Source: Candidatus Kapaibacterium sp.
Lineage (GTDB): Bacteria; Bacteroidota; Ignavibacteria; Kapaibacteriales; HRBIN21
Direction of reading: 5' to 3'
NCBI GenBank assembly: GCA_025059875.1
Contig: JANXCT010000002.1
Location: 341,180-405,179, forward strand
DNA length: 64,000 nt
Below are positions 43,430-52,337 of this stretch, piece after piece (positions within the stretch are counted from its first letter, which is position 1; each line of letters starts with the position of its first letter). The notes under the pieces are model-generated. The model made no database searches and was not told the origin of the DNA. It worked only from the letters and a program-made list of their open reading frames with translations. A program made the position numbers and the translations under genes.

Positions 43430-43437
43430 CAAAGATA
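43430..43437 (-). promoter_or_regulatory. TATCTTTG promoter -7 element for tRNA-Pro
   Basis: On the minus strand TATCTTTG matches TAnnTTTG, with its last base 10 positions before the tRNA 5' end. This is a good position for a tRNA promoter and the best internal support for the motif. Confidence 0.6.
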
Positions 43438-43502
43438 CAGAATCTCTTGCGCCCGTATCCCCACCCGTCATCGGAATTGCCCTAATTTTCCTTCCGCAAG
43501 CC

Positions 43503-44807
43503 ATGCTAGCGAACATGCAGGACGAATACCACAGTTGGAGCTTCGAGGCGATCTCGCGCAAATTCAAGCAGGCAGCCGATTTTGTCTGCCGCCGGGTGGT
43601 GAACCGTGAAGAAGTGGTCGAGCAAGCGTTCTGTGCTCTCATCACTGGGGAACACTTGCTCCTACAAAGCCGGACAGGGGTCGGCAAGAGTCTACTGGCA
43701 GAGCAGATCTTCCAGATGTTCTCCGGGGCTCATGTCTTCCGTGTCCAAGCTAGCAAAGAACAGCAGCCCGATACCTACTTTGGGGCCCTGGATATCGAAG
43801 AGCTCAAGCGCGGCCGCATCGTCCACAACATTGAAGGTTCGATTGTGGACTGCGAGTTCGCCTTCATCGACGAGATCTTCGACGCCAACGACTTCACTCT
43901 CCGGGCACTCTTATCAGTTCTCAACGAGCGACAGCTCATGCGAGGGGTGCAGTGCGCACCAGCGAAGCTGCATACCGTCATCGCAGCCACAAACTACCTG
44001 CGGGTCAGCGAGATCACCGAGGCAATCCTAGACCGCTTCCTCTACAAGGCCCTCATCCTTCCCGACAAAGAGCCATATATCCAGTACAAAATTGCCCAGC
44101 AGTTCTTGCTGCACGGAGGTAAGCCAGCTCAGCCGCCCGAGCGGATTCCATTTGCGCTCCTCCGCTACGTCTACAGTATCGCCACCGGCCAGAATAGCCG
44201 GCAAATCCGTATTCGGCCCGAGCTGGTTTACTTTGCTAACCTTGTCATCCGCCAGTACGAAGTGCTTCGCAATCGCGCCCTCCGTGAGCAATACCGCGGG
44301 GCCGCTCCACCAATCGACTACTACATTTCACCCCGAACCCAGGCCAAATCTTTGAATCTGCTCCGTGCCATCGCTCTCCTCCATGGACGAGACGAAGTAG
44401 TTGTGGAGGACATCAGCAAGCTCTACTTCCTCTTCGCCACTGTAGGGGTACCAGAGGAAGTGGAGCTCTTCCGGCGGGCTTACACAACAGTCCTCCACTC
44501 CCTCCACGCCTCCCACGGTTTTGAACAACTGCAGCTCCTGCTATCCTTCCAGTCGCTGCTAGAACAACTCCAACAGGACCGCAGTCTCTTCTTTAAACCG
44601 CTGAGCAGCCTCACCAACTCGCCCCTCCGCCGAACATTCCTACAGTGGCTCAAAGAGACGTTTGGAGGCGCCGATCAGACCGTACAGCAGAACAAGCGTG
44701 TCTTGGAACAGTTCCTGCGCGACTTCGTCCCGGCTTGCGAAGAGGTCCGAGAACTGAAGCAGGCACTAGAACGCGAGCTCGCTGCACTCCTACGGACCCT
44801 TGAGTAG
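43503..44807 (+). CDS. MoxR/RavA-like AAA ATPase
   Basis: This 434-residue protein has an AAA core with Walker A SRTGVGKSLLA (about residue 60), Walker B FAFIDEIFD, sensor AATNYLRVSE, and a C-terminal extension of about 140 residues rich in Gln and Leu. MoxR/RavA proteins remodel partner proteins, often with a von Willebrand A protein coded nearby, but none is seen here. ATG 43503 or 43515 may start it. A TAATTTT element at 43483-43489 lies 13 bases upstream. It is followed by rpoN. Confidence 0.85.
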   Translation: MLANMQDEYHSWSFEAISRKFKQAADFVCRRVVNREEVVEQAFCALITGEHLLLQSRTGVGKSLLAEQIFQMFSGAHVFRVQASKEQQPDTYFGALDIEELKRGRIVHNIEGSIVDCEFAFIDEIFDANDFTLRALLSVLNERQLMRGVQCAPAKLHTVIAATNYLRVSEITEAILDRFLYKALILPDKEPYIQYKIAQQFLLHGGKPAQPPERIPFALLRYVYSIATGQNSRQIRIRPELVYFANLVIRQYEVLRNRALREQYRGAAPPIDYYISPRTQAKSLNLLRAIALLHGRDEVVVEDISKLYFLFATVGVPEEVELFRRAYTTVLHSLHASHGFEQLQLLLSFQSLLEQLQQDRSLFFKPLSSLTNSPLRRTFLQWLKETFGGADQTVQQNKRVLEQFLRDFVPACEEVRELKQALERELAALLRTLE

Positions 44808-44839
44808 CACGCCTCACCATACTCGATAGCCCTTTTCCG

Positions 44840-44847
44840 TAGTTTTG
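44840..44847 (+). promoter_or_regulatory. TAGTTTTG promoter -7 element for rpoN
   Basis: TAGTTTTG is an exact TAnnTTTG match, 33 bases before the rpoN start and 33 bases after the MoxR stop, so rpoN may have its own promoter. Confidence 0.5.
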
Positions 44848-44879
44848 TAGCCGCCCCGCACGTTCAGCACTACGTAGCA

Positions 44880-46559
44880 ATGCCGCAGCAGAGGCTCCAA
44901 CTCACCTATGGCCTGCGCCAGCAGCTCAAGCTCAATCCTGCCCTCATCCAACAGCAAGCACTATTCCAGAAACTGCTCACGTTACCACACGACGAGTTGG
45001 AAGAAGAGCTGCTAAGCCAGTTAGCTGAGAACCCCTACCTGGAGCTAGAAGAGTTCCTGAAGGAAGAGCCACAACGGCTAGAGGTATCAGATACCCCCGA
45101 AGCAGAGTCTGAAGAGAGGGGCACTGAAGAAGCTGCCCTGGAAAGCGCAGGCGAGCAACTACGAACGCCAGACACAACAGGGTACGACACGCTCCTTGAC
45201 CCATTCATCTTCCACTCCATGTTCTGGCAGCCCCAGGCTCCTTTGCCTGCAGAAGGTGGTGGCGAGGAGGAGGAAGAGCCTTTCCAGCCTGATGCACGCC
45301 CCAGCTTCTACGAAGAGTTGCTGCAGCAGGTAGCCCTCTTGAATCTGACCCCCGAGGAGCGTATCCTCGCTGAAGAGATCATCGGTAACCTGGACCACAA
45401 CGGCTACCTTCGGGAGTCTCTCAGTGATGTTCTCGCCAATGCAAATGCGCGGATCGCGGAGTTGAACACAGAACACCTCCTCTCTACTCGGCGGAGCACA
45501 TCTGATAACCCTGCCCATCAGTATGCTCTGGATCCTGTGGCAGCATACCTGGTCCTCCACCATGAACTCCCCTCGGTGATGCTGCTCCAACCGCTGAATT
45601 ACGAACAGGCAGAACGCCTGCTCTGGCGGCTGCAGCGAGAGCTAGACCCGCCTGGTCTCGCTGCCCGCAACCTCCAGGAATGCCTCGTCGCCCAGTTAGA
45701 GGCTCGGCCACTCCAGAGTGAAGCTGAACACTGGGCACTCCGTATCCTCAAGGAGGCTTTCCCGAGCCTGACCCGCCGTACGTGGTCCGAAGTCATTAGG
45801 CATTTTGGCGATGAATTGACCCCTGAGATGCTACGTGACGCCCTGGAAATCCTTCGCCACCTCAATCCTGCCCCCGGAGGCACTCTCTCCGAGCCTGCAC
45901 AGCAGCGATCTCCCGATTTCGTCGTCACCCGAGACCCCGAGACTGGCGAACTGGCCCTTTCGTTCAACGATTCCTCCCTCCCGAGGGTAAGCATTAACCG
46001 TCTGATGGAGAGACTGAAGCAGCTCTCCCGACGCTCTCCTCTCCGTGAGCAAACCAAGCGGAACCTGTCTACTTGGCGTCAAGAGTACTACACAAAAGCC
46101 CGAGCACTCCTCAGCGCACTCCAACAACGTAAAGAGACTCTTGCCCGCATCATGACGGTGATTATCAAACTCCAGCGAGACTTCTTCGAGCATGGACCAG
46201 AACATCTCAAGCCAATGATCTATGCCGATGTTGCCCGAGAGAGTGGGCTGGATACTTCCACAGTCTGCCGGGCTGTGGCGAACAAGTCCGTAATGACCGA
46301 CTTCGGAGTCTTCGCGCTAAAGGACCTGTTCTCAGAAGCTCTTCCAAGCACGGAAGGTGAGGGCAGAGTCTCTGTGGAAGTGGTCAAGCAGAAGTTGCGA
46401 GAGCTGTTGGAGCAGGAAGACCCCAAGTCACCCCTCAGCGATAACCAGTTAGCTGAGGAGCTTCGAAAGACGGGGTACCAGATCTCTCGACGGACCGTCG
46501 CTAAGTACCGAGAGGAATTAGGATTCCCCGCCATGTGGAAGCGGAAAGAGCTCTCATGA
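44880..46559 (+). CDS. rpoN: RNA polymerase sigma-54 factor
   Basis: This 559-residue sigma-54 has the Gln/Leu-rich region I (LRQQLKLNPALIQQQALFQKLL), an acidic region II (residues about 55-135, EEEEE), the core-binding region III and the C-terminal RpoN box SRRTVAKYREELGFP. Sigma-54 needs AAA activators to open promoters; none is in this window. It overlaps the following gene by four bases (ATGA). Confidence 0.97.
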   Translation: MPQQRLQLTYGLRQQLKLNPALIQQQALFQKLLTLPHDELEEELLSQLAENPYLELEEFLKEEPQRLEVSDTPEAESEERGTEEAALESAGEQLRTPDTTGYDTLLDPFIFHSMFWQPQAPLPAEGGGEEEEEPFQPDARPSFYEELLQQVALLNLTPEERILAEEIIGNLDHNGYLRESLSDVLANANARIAELNTEHLLSTRRSTSDNPAHQYALDPVAAYLVLHHELPSVMLLQPLNYEQAERLLWRLQRELDPPGLAARNLQECLVAQLEARPLQSEAEHWALRILKEAFPSLTRRTWSEVIRHFGDELTPEMLRDALEILRHLNPAPGGTLSEPAQQRSPDFVVTRDPETGELALSFNDSSLPRVSINRLMERLKQLSRRSPLREQTKRNLSTWRQEYYTKARALLSALQQRKETLARIMTVIIKLQRDFFEHGPEHLKPMIYADVARESGLDTSTVCRAVANKSVMTDFGVFALKDLFSEALPSTEGEGRVSVEVVKQKLRELLEQEDPKSPLSDNQLAEELRKTGYQISRRTVAKYREELGFPAMWKRKELS

Positions 46560-47695
46560 GCTGGGGACAACACCTTCTGCGGCTGGGGCACCAGGCACGA
46601 CTGCTCCCTTTGCCATTCCCGTTATCCTTGAGACTCAACAGTTGGGGACGTCGCCTCCTGTGGAGGCTGTTGAGCTCCCGATCCCCTCAAGAGAGCTTCG
46701 TTCCGCCTCCTGCTTTCTGCCGCCGGCTCTGGGGATTGAGCTTCCGCTTCCCACTATTCAACGCCGCCGGGATGTTCAAATACGCTGAAGGATACAACTG
46801 GGCATATCGTCAGGGAGCAGGAGCCTACTTGGTAGGGACCACCACGAGTCGTCCCCGCTCAGGACTCCGCCGAGATGGGATCCGTCAGCCCTTCATGAGC
46901 TACGTCCGATCTCGAGCTGCCCTCAATGCACTTGGACTCCCGAACCCCGGACATGCTGTCGTCGCTCGAATCCTTGAGCGGTTGCCACGATACCCTAATT
47001 TCCCTGTGGGCGCTAGCGTCGCTCTAGACCCAGAGCTTCCCCCACAGGAGGCCTTACACCTCCTGCTGGAAGGTATGCGGCTTTACGTAGCTGCTGGTGT
47101 CGACTTCATAGAGCTCAACGAGAGCTGTCCGAACGTACCCCACGATCCTGCCTGGAACTCCTCGGAGACTCGGCTTCGATGGATTGCTGAGCACTTCCTC
47201 TCGTGCCGAGAGCGCTCCGTCCCGGTCATTGTCAAGGTCTCGGTTGACATAACACCAGAACTCCTTGTCGCCCTTTTGGAGCTACTGCTTGAGCTCGGAT
47301 ATGACGGCCTCTGCATCGGAAACACTTCCACGGCCTATGAGGGGCTCCTACCAACCATTGCAGTGGAGGAGCGCCCCGACTTCGTTGCCTTCTGGCGACG
47401 CATCGGCGGTGGGGTCAGCGGAGCCCCAATTGCTGACCGACGCCGCCACCTGGTCCGATTCGCCACCCAATGGTTGGCCCAGCAGCGGCCTAAGCGTGAG
47501 TTCCACATCATCGCCGCCGGCGGAATCCTGACCCCTAGCGATCTTTCCAGCGCTCTTGCAGATGGCGCTAGCCTAGCGGAGTGGTACACGGGCTATATCT
47601 TCGCCTACGCTGAACACGGGGAGAGGGTCTACCGATGGATGGCCTCCTGTCTTGGAGCAAGTTCGTACGAAGGCAGTGCTACGCCCTTGCGCTGA
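46556..47695 (+). CDS. pyrD: dihydroorotate dehydrogenase-like flavoprotein
   Basis: This 379-residue FMN barrel protein has an N-terminal extension of about 75 residues rich in Leu, Arg and Trp, as in membrane-associated class 2 enzymes. The core has FPLFNAAGMFKYAEG, ELNESCPNVPHDP and AAGGILTPSDL. The active-site loop has Cys (ESCPN) where class 2 enzymes have Ser and class 1 have Cys, so the class is mixed. Start ATG 46556 overlaps the rpoN stop. It is likely the DHODH of pyrimidine synthesis, but another dihydropyrimidine substrate is possible. Confidence 0.75.
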   Translation: MSWGQHLLRLGHQARLLPLPFPLSLRLNSWGRRLLWRLLSSRSPQESFVPPPAFCRRLWGLSFRFPLFNAAGMFKYAEGYNWAYRQGAGAYLVGTTTSRPRSGLRRDGIRQPFMSYVRSRAALNALGLPNPGHAVVARILERLPRYPNFPVGASVALDPELPPQEALHLLLEGMRLYVAAGVDFIELNESCPNVPHDPAWNSSETRLRWIAEHFLSCRERSVPVIVKVSVDITPELLVALLELLLELGYDGLCIGNTSTAYEGLLPTIAVEERPDFVAFWRRIGGGVSGAPIADRRRHLVRFATQWLAQQRPKREFHIIAAGGILTPSDLSSALADGASLAEWYTGYIFAYAEHGERVYRWMASCLGASSYEGSATPLR

Positions 47696-47982
47696 TAGCC
47701 CTCGTGAGTAGCTGCCAGAGCGAGTGGAGTCCAGAGGCCGAACGCTTCACTCAGACGTATGCAGAGATTCTCGTCGCCCGTGAGCTCTATCCGGACACTG
47801 CTCAGAGTAACCGGCAGGTCCAGGAGCTCTTGCGGCAGCACGGCTACTCAAGCGAGCAAGAGTTCCGGGAAGCCTTCCTCCGGTTTGCCCAGGACCCCGA
47901 GCTCATCCGCCGCATCTTCGATTCTGCCCTCGCCCGCTCGCAGCGAATGCTGGCTGACTCACTCCGCCAGCGCTCCCAATAG
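47635..47982 (+). CDS. small helical lipoprotein
   Basis: This 115-residue protein has a signal peptide and lipobox (LALIALVSSC, Cys27) and a helical mature part (AERFTQTYAEILVARELY, EEFREAFLRFAQDPE). The size and pattern loosely recall the DUF4296 lipoproteins of Bacteroidota, but I cannot confirm this. Its start lies inside the pyrD-like gene (61-base overlap) and its end overlaps the convergent kynurenine monooxygenase gene by 24 bases. Confidence 0.55.
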   Translation: MDGLLSWSKFVRRQCYALALIALVSSCQSEWSPEAERFTQTYAEILVARELYPDTAQSNRQVQELLRQHGYSSEQEFREAFLRFAQDPELIRRIFDSALARSQRMLADSLRQRSQ

Positions 47983-49350
47983 CAGCCTCTCGTCACACGG
48001 CTCCAGCTCCGCTATGAGCTGGTCCATAAGCTGCTGGAACGCAGGATCGTGCCAGTCCTCCTCGGAGTTTGTTCGCTCCATAAGCGCATCCAAGATGCGG
48101 TCCTGTAGGCGCCCCCGCTGTAGCGCTTCCGCGTAAGGCATGTGGCTAAAGGTTACCATCGTGTAGAGCGGCACGAAACGGTCGGGATACCGGTCGGCAA
48201 GGTACTGCTCTAGGCGTTTCCGCAGTAGAAAACGTGGATCGGCAACTTTGTCGCGCATCTCCACGAAGTTCTCCAAAGCTAGCTGCGCAATGGCATCCGC
48301 ATGGGGTTTGCGGAAGCGCTCAAAGGCTCGAAAGGCCGCTGCCCAGTCCGAATCATAGCGCCGGAGGAAGTCCAGTAAGAGCACGCAGTCTTCAAAGCCA
48401 GCGTTCATTCCCTGGCCGTAGAACGGTACGATAGCATGGGCCGCATCCCCTAAGAGGAGTACCTTCCCGCTGTAGCTCCACGGAAAGCAGCGGATAGTCA
48501 GCAGGCTGCCCGTAGGATTGGTGAAGAACTCCTCTGTCAGGGCTGGCATAAGTGGCACAACGTCTGGGAATTGGCTACGGAAGAAGTTCAGCACATCGGC
48601 CTCAGTGCGCAGAGCAGCGAACGAGAGTTCTCCTTCGAGAGGAAAGAAGAGCGTGCAGGTAAAGCTGCAGTCGGGGTTGGGGAGCGCGATGAGCATGAAG
48701 GAATGGCGGGGCCAGATGTGGAGTGCCCGTGGTTCCAGGGCCCACTGGCCTAAAGGTGTCGGCGGAATGGTAAGCTCCTTGTACCCGTAGTCCAAGTACT
48801 CCTGGCAGTACGAAAAGCCCTCCAGACGCTGCAAGCGAGCACGAACAGCGGAGTATGCTCCGTCAACACCAAAAACGACCTCTGCTTCCAATCGCTGCAC
48901 TTCTCCCGAAGGAGTCTCCACGACTACTGCGGGGGTGTCGAGGTCGACATCAACACAGCGGTGTTCGAAGAGGAGCGTAGTCCCTGGCAGTTCCTCTACG
49001 GACGTCAAGAGCAACTCGTTGAGCCGACGGCGGTGGAACGAGTAGATGGCCTGTCCTGGCTTGCCGTAGGGTTGGAATCGCTGCTGGCCATCGAGGTCAT
49101 GGATCATCCGCCCCTCCATTGGAAGCGCGAAGGGTCGGACTCGCTCTTCTAAGCCCGCCAACCGTAATCCACGCCATCCTCGCTCGGAGACGGCCAGGTT
49201 GATGGAACGCCCACCGGAGATATTCGTCCGCCGCATGTCCGGACGGCGCTCCACAAGCGTCACGCGGTGCCCACGCTGCGCCAAGAGGCGAGCCCACAAT
49301 GACCCAACCAACCCAGCTCCAACAACGATCACCGAACGCCGCTGTGCCAT
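47959..49350 (-). CDS. kmo: kynurenine 3-monooxygenase
   Basis: This 463-residue FAD hydroxylase converts kynurenine to 3-hydroxykynurenine. It has the FAD motif VVGAGLVGSLWARLL (residues about 9-23), the second-site GVDGAYSAVR, the FAD-contact GDAAHAIVPFYGQGMNAGFED, and a C-terminal membrane-facing tail (HMPYAEALQRG). The long frame upstream overlaps the lipoprotein gene, and ATG 49350 gives the family start. With 3-HAO (14735-15262) it implies NAD synthesis from tryptophan. Confidence 0.93.
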   Translation of the reverse strand: MAQRRSVIVVGAGLVGSLWARLLAQRGHRVTLVERRPDMRRTNISGGRSINLAVSERGWRGLRLAGLEERVRPFALPMEGRMIHDLDGQQRFQPYGKPGQAIYSFHRRRLNELLLTSVEELPGTTLLFEHRCVDVDLDTPAVVVETPSGEVQRLEAEVVFGVDGAYSAVRARLQRLEGFSYCQEYLDYGYKELTIPPTPLGQWALEPRALHIWPRHSFMLIALPNPDCSFTCTLFFPLEGELSFAALRTEADVLNFFRSQFPDVVPLMPALTEEFFTNPTGSLLTIRCFPWSYSGKVLLLGDAAHAIVPFYGQGMNAGFEDCVLLLDFLRRYDSDWAAAFRAFERFRKPHADAIAQLALENFVEMRDKVADPRFLLRKRLEQYLADRYPDRFVPLYTMVTFSHMPYAEALQRGRLQDRILDALMERTNSEEDWHDPAFQQLMDQLIAELEPCDERLLLGALAE

Positions 49351-49955
49351 TCCTCCTTTACGCCGAGCAAAGGAATGACTTCCTGCAGAGCAAGTCCATG
49401 CAGCCAGACCGTAGAACCAGGCAACGGCTCTATGAGAACCCATTCCGTCAGTGCCCCTTCGACCGGAATCCATCGCTGGGGCAGGCACTCGAAGCGTATC
49501 CAGTAGCCACGCTCTAACTGCACGAGCTCCCACCGATGCCTACCAGCGGGTAACTCCAGCGTGTCCCAAACCGTCGGCGTTCGAAGGGTACAGGTTCCCA
49601 TCGAATCTACCGTTAGCACTACGGGAGCGGTACGTCCCCGCTTCTGCTCTGTCGGCGTACTCCGTAGGAGGAGACGGTAGCCGCGGGTAGAAGAGACGTG
49701 TAGTGTTGCTCGGAACATTGTTAGCCCAGGCACACGTACCCCAATTCCACCACCTGGAGCAACTTGCAGCCCACCATCCTCCGCATACCACCACCTCGGC
49801 TCAGTTCCCCATACGGCGACATCCACAGGCAGTAGGACTCCCTGCTGTTCTGCACGGAACCCCTCAGGAGTCGGCAGGTTGTCAAGCAAGAGCGAGACGG
49901 CTAGCCCGCAGCCTCCGAGACTTGCAGCAAGGATGAGAGCAGCCACCGCCTTCAT
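49329..49955 (-). CDS. lipoprotein of unknown function
   Basis: This 208-residue protein has a lipobox (LILAASLGGC, Cys16) and a mature part that looks like beta strands (LQVAPGGGIGVRVPGLTMFRATLHVSS, ELPAGRHRWELVQLERGYWIRFECLP). No family is recognised. It overlaps the kmo start by 22 bases and the HMT-MTHFR stop by four, within one minus-strand operon. Confidence 0.6.
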   Translation of the reverse strand: MKAVAALILAASLGGCGLAVSLLLDNLPTPEGFRAEQQGVLLPVDVAVWGTEPRWWYAEDGGLQVAPGGGIGVRVPGLTMFRATLHVSSTRGYRLLLRSTPTEQKRGRTAPVVLTVDSMGTCTLRTPTVWDTLELPAGRHRWELVQLERGYWIRFECLPQRWIPVEGALTEWVLIEPLPGSTVWLHGLALQEVIPLLGVKEEWHSGVR

Positions 49956-51814
49956 ATGCCGACTGCCTGCTGTTCTAGCACCGGCAACAGCCCTGCTTGG
50001 CGCAGGACTTCTACTGCGACGTCGTACCGCCGAAATGGGGGCATGAGGTAGACCCCGTCAACCGTATGCCGCACTGCCCGGAGGAATTCCACTGCCAAGG
50101 CTATGCCCTCGCGCATGGCTGCCTCCGGGGTCGTAGCCCGTGCCATCCGCTGCCGGACCCACTGCGGAATGCTGATTCCAGGCACTTCGTAGTGCAGGAA
50201 CTCAGCATGGCGCAAGCTCCGCAGCGGCAGCACGCCTACAAGGACCCGCACCGGCAAATGCGCAATACGGCTCCGGAAGAGCTCCCAGAGCTCCACGTCA
50301 AACACTGGCTGTGTGAAGACCACTTGGGCCCCCTGGGCAACTTTGCGCTCCAGCCGCTCTATCTCCTCCTCCCACTGCTCGGCCACCGGATTACAGGCAC
50401 AGGCGATGCAGAAATTTGCCGCCTGGCCTAGCGGGTTTCCCATGGCATCCACCCCCTCGTTGAGCGCTGCGAGGATGCGGATGAGCCCGATGGAGTCAAC
50501 GTCGAACACTGCTGTCGCGTTTGGGTAATCGCCAATGTGCGGCGGATCGCCGGTTACAGCAAGGATATTGCGCACGCCCAACGCGTGGGCTCCAAGAAGC
50601 TCCGCTTGGAGCGCTACGATGTTGCGATCACGGCAAGCGATGTGCGTGATACACTCTATTCCTGCCTGGGTCTGCACCAAGTAGGCCAAAGCAATCGGGC
50701 TCATCCGGAGCCGTGCCCGAGCTCCGTCGGAGATGTTGACGGCATCAATGCCGTGTCGGCGCAGAAAGCGAGCACCCTCGACCACCGATGCCATTTCCAG
50801 CCCGCGGGGGATATCAAGCTCCACGGTGACAACGAACCGCTTCCCTAGTGCCTGCTGGAAGCGCGTTGGCAGAGGCTTCTCCTGGCTCACAGGGGAAGGC
50901 ATCTCCTGCGGAGCCTCAGCAATCTCCGGCACCGTTGATGGCGGAGCCTGTGCGGCTGCGCGTGCTACTGCCCGAACACACTCCACTGTTGCACCTCCAT
51001 CGACTCCCACGATGCGCACCCCAAGCGCGATGAGTTCCTGCACCTTACGGGCGATGTAGTCGGGATCGGGATCGTAGAACCGCCGCTCGCCGACAATCCG
51101 AGGTACGCTCACATCGGGCAGCGCCGCAACTGGTAGACTCGCCCCGCTGATGAGAGAGCGGGCGATTCCAACCATCCGCTGGGGACCTACTGTCCCCGCA
51201 GCACCGATCGCCGCAACAGGCTGCTGGCTAAGCTCGACGGCAACCTTCCTGGGAAAAGAACCCATCAGCACGGCGCCATCCTCCGGGAAGGCCTTCAGTG
51301 CTACGATCGGCAAGTGAGGACTAACCAACCGCGCTGCCTCGATGGCCAGCAGTAGCTCCCGCAGCTCGATGAATCCCTTGAGCAATAGCAGCTCTGCACC
51401 TCCATCCACCAACGCGACGATCTGTTCCACGAACACCTGCCGCGCCTCTTCGGGCGATAAATTCCCTAGCGGAGCCAAAAACCTCCCTGTCGGTCCAACA
51501 ACGCCAGCAGTGTACGCACGGTTGAGTGCAGCACATCGGGCTAACCATATGCCCGTTCGGTTGAGCTCGTAGACCTTCTCTGCGAGTCCATACCGTTCCA
51601 GAGCAAGCCGATTGGCCCGCAGTGTGTTTGTCTGCACTAGCTCTGCTCCAGCTTCCACGAAGGCCCGGTGGATCTCCTCCACAATGACTGGCTGTCGCAG
51701 CACGTAAAGCTCTGGCGGGAACTCCGTCAACCCCCGCCGCCATAGCTCTGCTTCCAAAGAGCCGTCGCAGACGAGAACACCCTGCCGTAGCCGCTCTGAG
51801 AAGGGCAGCTTCAT
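49952..51814 (-). CDS. MTHFR fused to a degenerate homocysteine methyltransferase domain
   Basis: This 620-residue protein has the YitJ-type layout: a homocysteine S-methyltransferase (HMT) barrel in residues about 1-285, a Pro/Glu-rich linker (286-318) and a methylenetetrahydrofolate reductase (MTHFR) barrel in 319-620, with VTVELDIPRG, VTGDPPHIGDY and TQPVFD. The HMT part keeps AGAELVQTNTLRANR but lacks its three zinc cysteines: the usual NCSxGP is AAGTVGP (205-211) and the usual GGCCGT is VGVDGGAT (269-276). The first loop (DGAMGT) is DGSLEA. The MTHFR half looks active. Start ATG 51814 overlaps the MauE-like stop. Confidence 0.9.
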   Translation of the reverse strand: MKLPFSERLRQGVLVCDGSLEAELWRRGLTEFPPELYVLRQPVIVEEIHRAFVEAGAELVQTNTLRANRLALERYGLAEKVYELNRTGIWLARCAALNRAYTAGVVGPTGRFLAPLGNLSPEEARQVFVEQIVALVDGGAELLLLKGFIELRELLLAIEAARLVSPHLPIVALKAFPEDGAVLMGSFPRKVAVELSQQPVAAIGAAGTVGPQRMVGIARSLISGASLPVAALPDVSVPRIVGERRFYDPDPDYIARKVQELIALGVRIVGVDGGATVECVRAVARAAAQAPPSTVPEIAEAPQEMPSPVSQEKPLPTRFQQALGKRFVVTVELDIPRGLEMASVVEGARFLRRHGIDAVNISDGARARLRMSPIALAYLVQTQAGIECITHIACRDRNIVALQAELLGAHALGVRNILAVTGDPPHIGDYPNATAVFDVDSIGLIRILAALNEGVDAMGNPLGQAANFCIACACNPVAEQWEEEIERLERKVAQGAQVVFTQPVFDVELWELFRSRIAHLPVRVLVGVLPLRSLRHAEFLHYEVPGISIPQWVRQRMARATTPEAAMREGIALAVEFLRAVRHTVDGVYLMPPFRRYDVAVEVLRQAGLLPVLEQQAVGI

Positions 51815-52311
51815 AGCGACCGCCGCAAGTACCGCTCTATGCTCCACCGACGCGGCGTCCAGACGATCAGCCACAGTGATGCAGCCAACAACGCGATATC
51901 TTCCACCACCCGCCCCCACCCGATCCGCTCCGCTGCAGTCTGAGAGAAGCAGCCGCAATGGATGTCCAGACCTCGCACCAAAGCCGAGACCAAAGCCACC
52001 GTGAAGATTCCCAATAGAACGGCACTGACAAGCGCCGCCGCCCGAACCCGTATCCCTGCCACAAGCATTAGCCCCACAAATAGCTCCAACCACGGCAGTA
52101 CGATCGCCGGTAGATTGACCAGCTCGATTGGCAGCAACCGGTAGTTAGCAATCGTGCGTGCAAAGAGTTCGGGGTTTGCGAGCTTATCCGAGGCGGCAAC
52201 CAGGAAGACCATTCCCACCACGACCCTCAAGGCAAACCCCACAAGCTCTCGCAGCCGTATCAACCCAGGAAGCAGACGCGTCACCATGGGAATCCGAGCT
52301 CGCTGTAGCAT
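51811..52311 (-). CDS. MauE/DoxX-like membrane protein
   Basis: This 166-residue protein has four membrane helices. The pattern RVVVGMVFLVAASDKLANPELFARTIANYRLLP is typical of the MauE/DoxX family, and a CGC motif (DIHCGCFS) before the last two helices matches the MauE branch, whose members are linked to disulfide formation or export of redox proteins. A second start at 52287 is possible. It overlaps HMT-MTHFR by four bases and lies 26 bases after the flippase gene. Confidence 0.8.
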   Translation of the reverse strand: MLQRARIPMVTRLLPGLIRLRELVGFALRVVVGMVFLVAASDKLANPELFARTIANYRLLPIELVNLPAIVLPWLELFVGLMLVAGIRVRAAALVSAVLLGIFTVALVSALVRGLDIHCGCFSQTAAERIGWGRVVEDIALLAASLWLIVWTPRRWSIERYLRRSL

Positions 52312-52337
52312 TGCAGCACCGAAATTACAGCAAACCC

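Noticed and set aside
43257-43500. Protein-coding extension upstream of the MoxR gene
   Set aside because: This stretch is tRNA-Pro read from the opposite strand; the translated GAVGFEPTTSWSQ is a well-known tRNA artefact.
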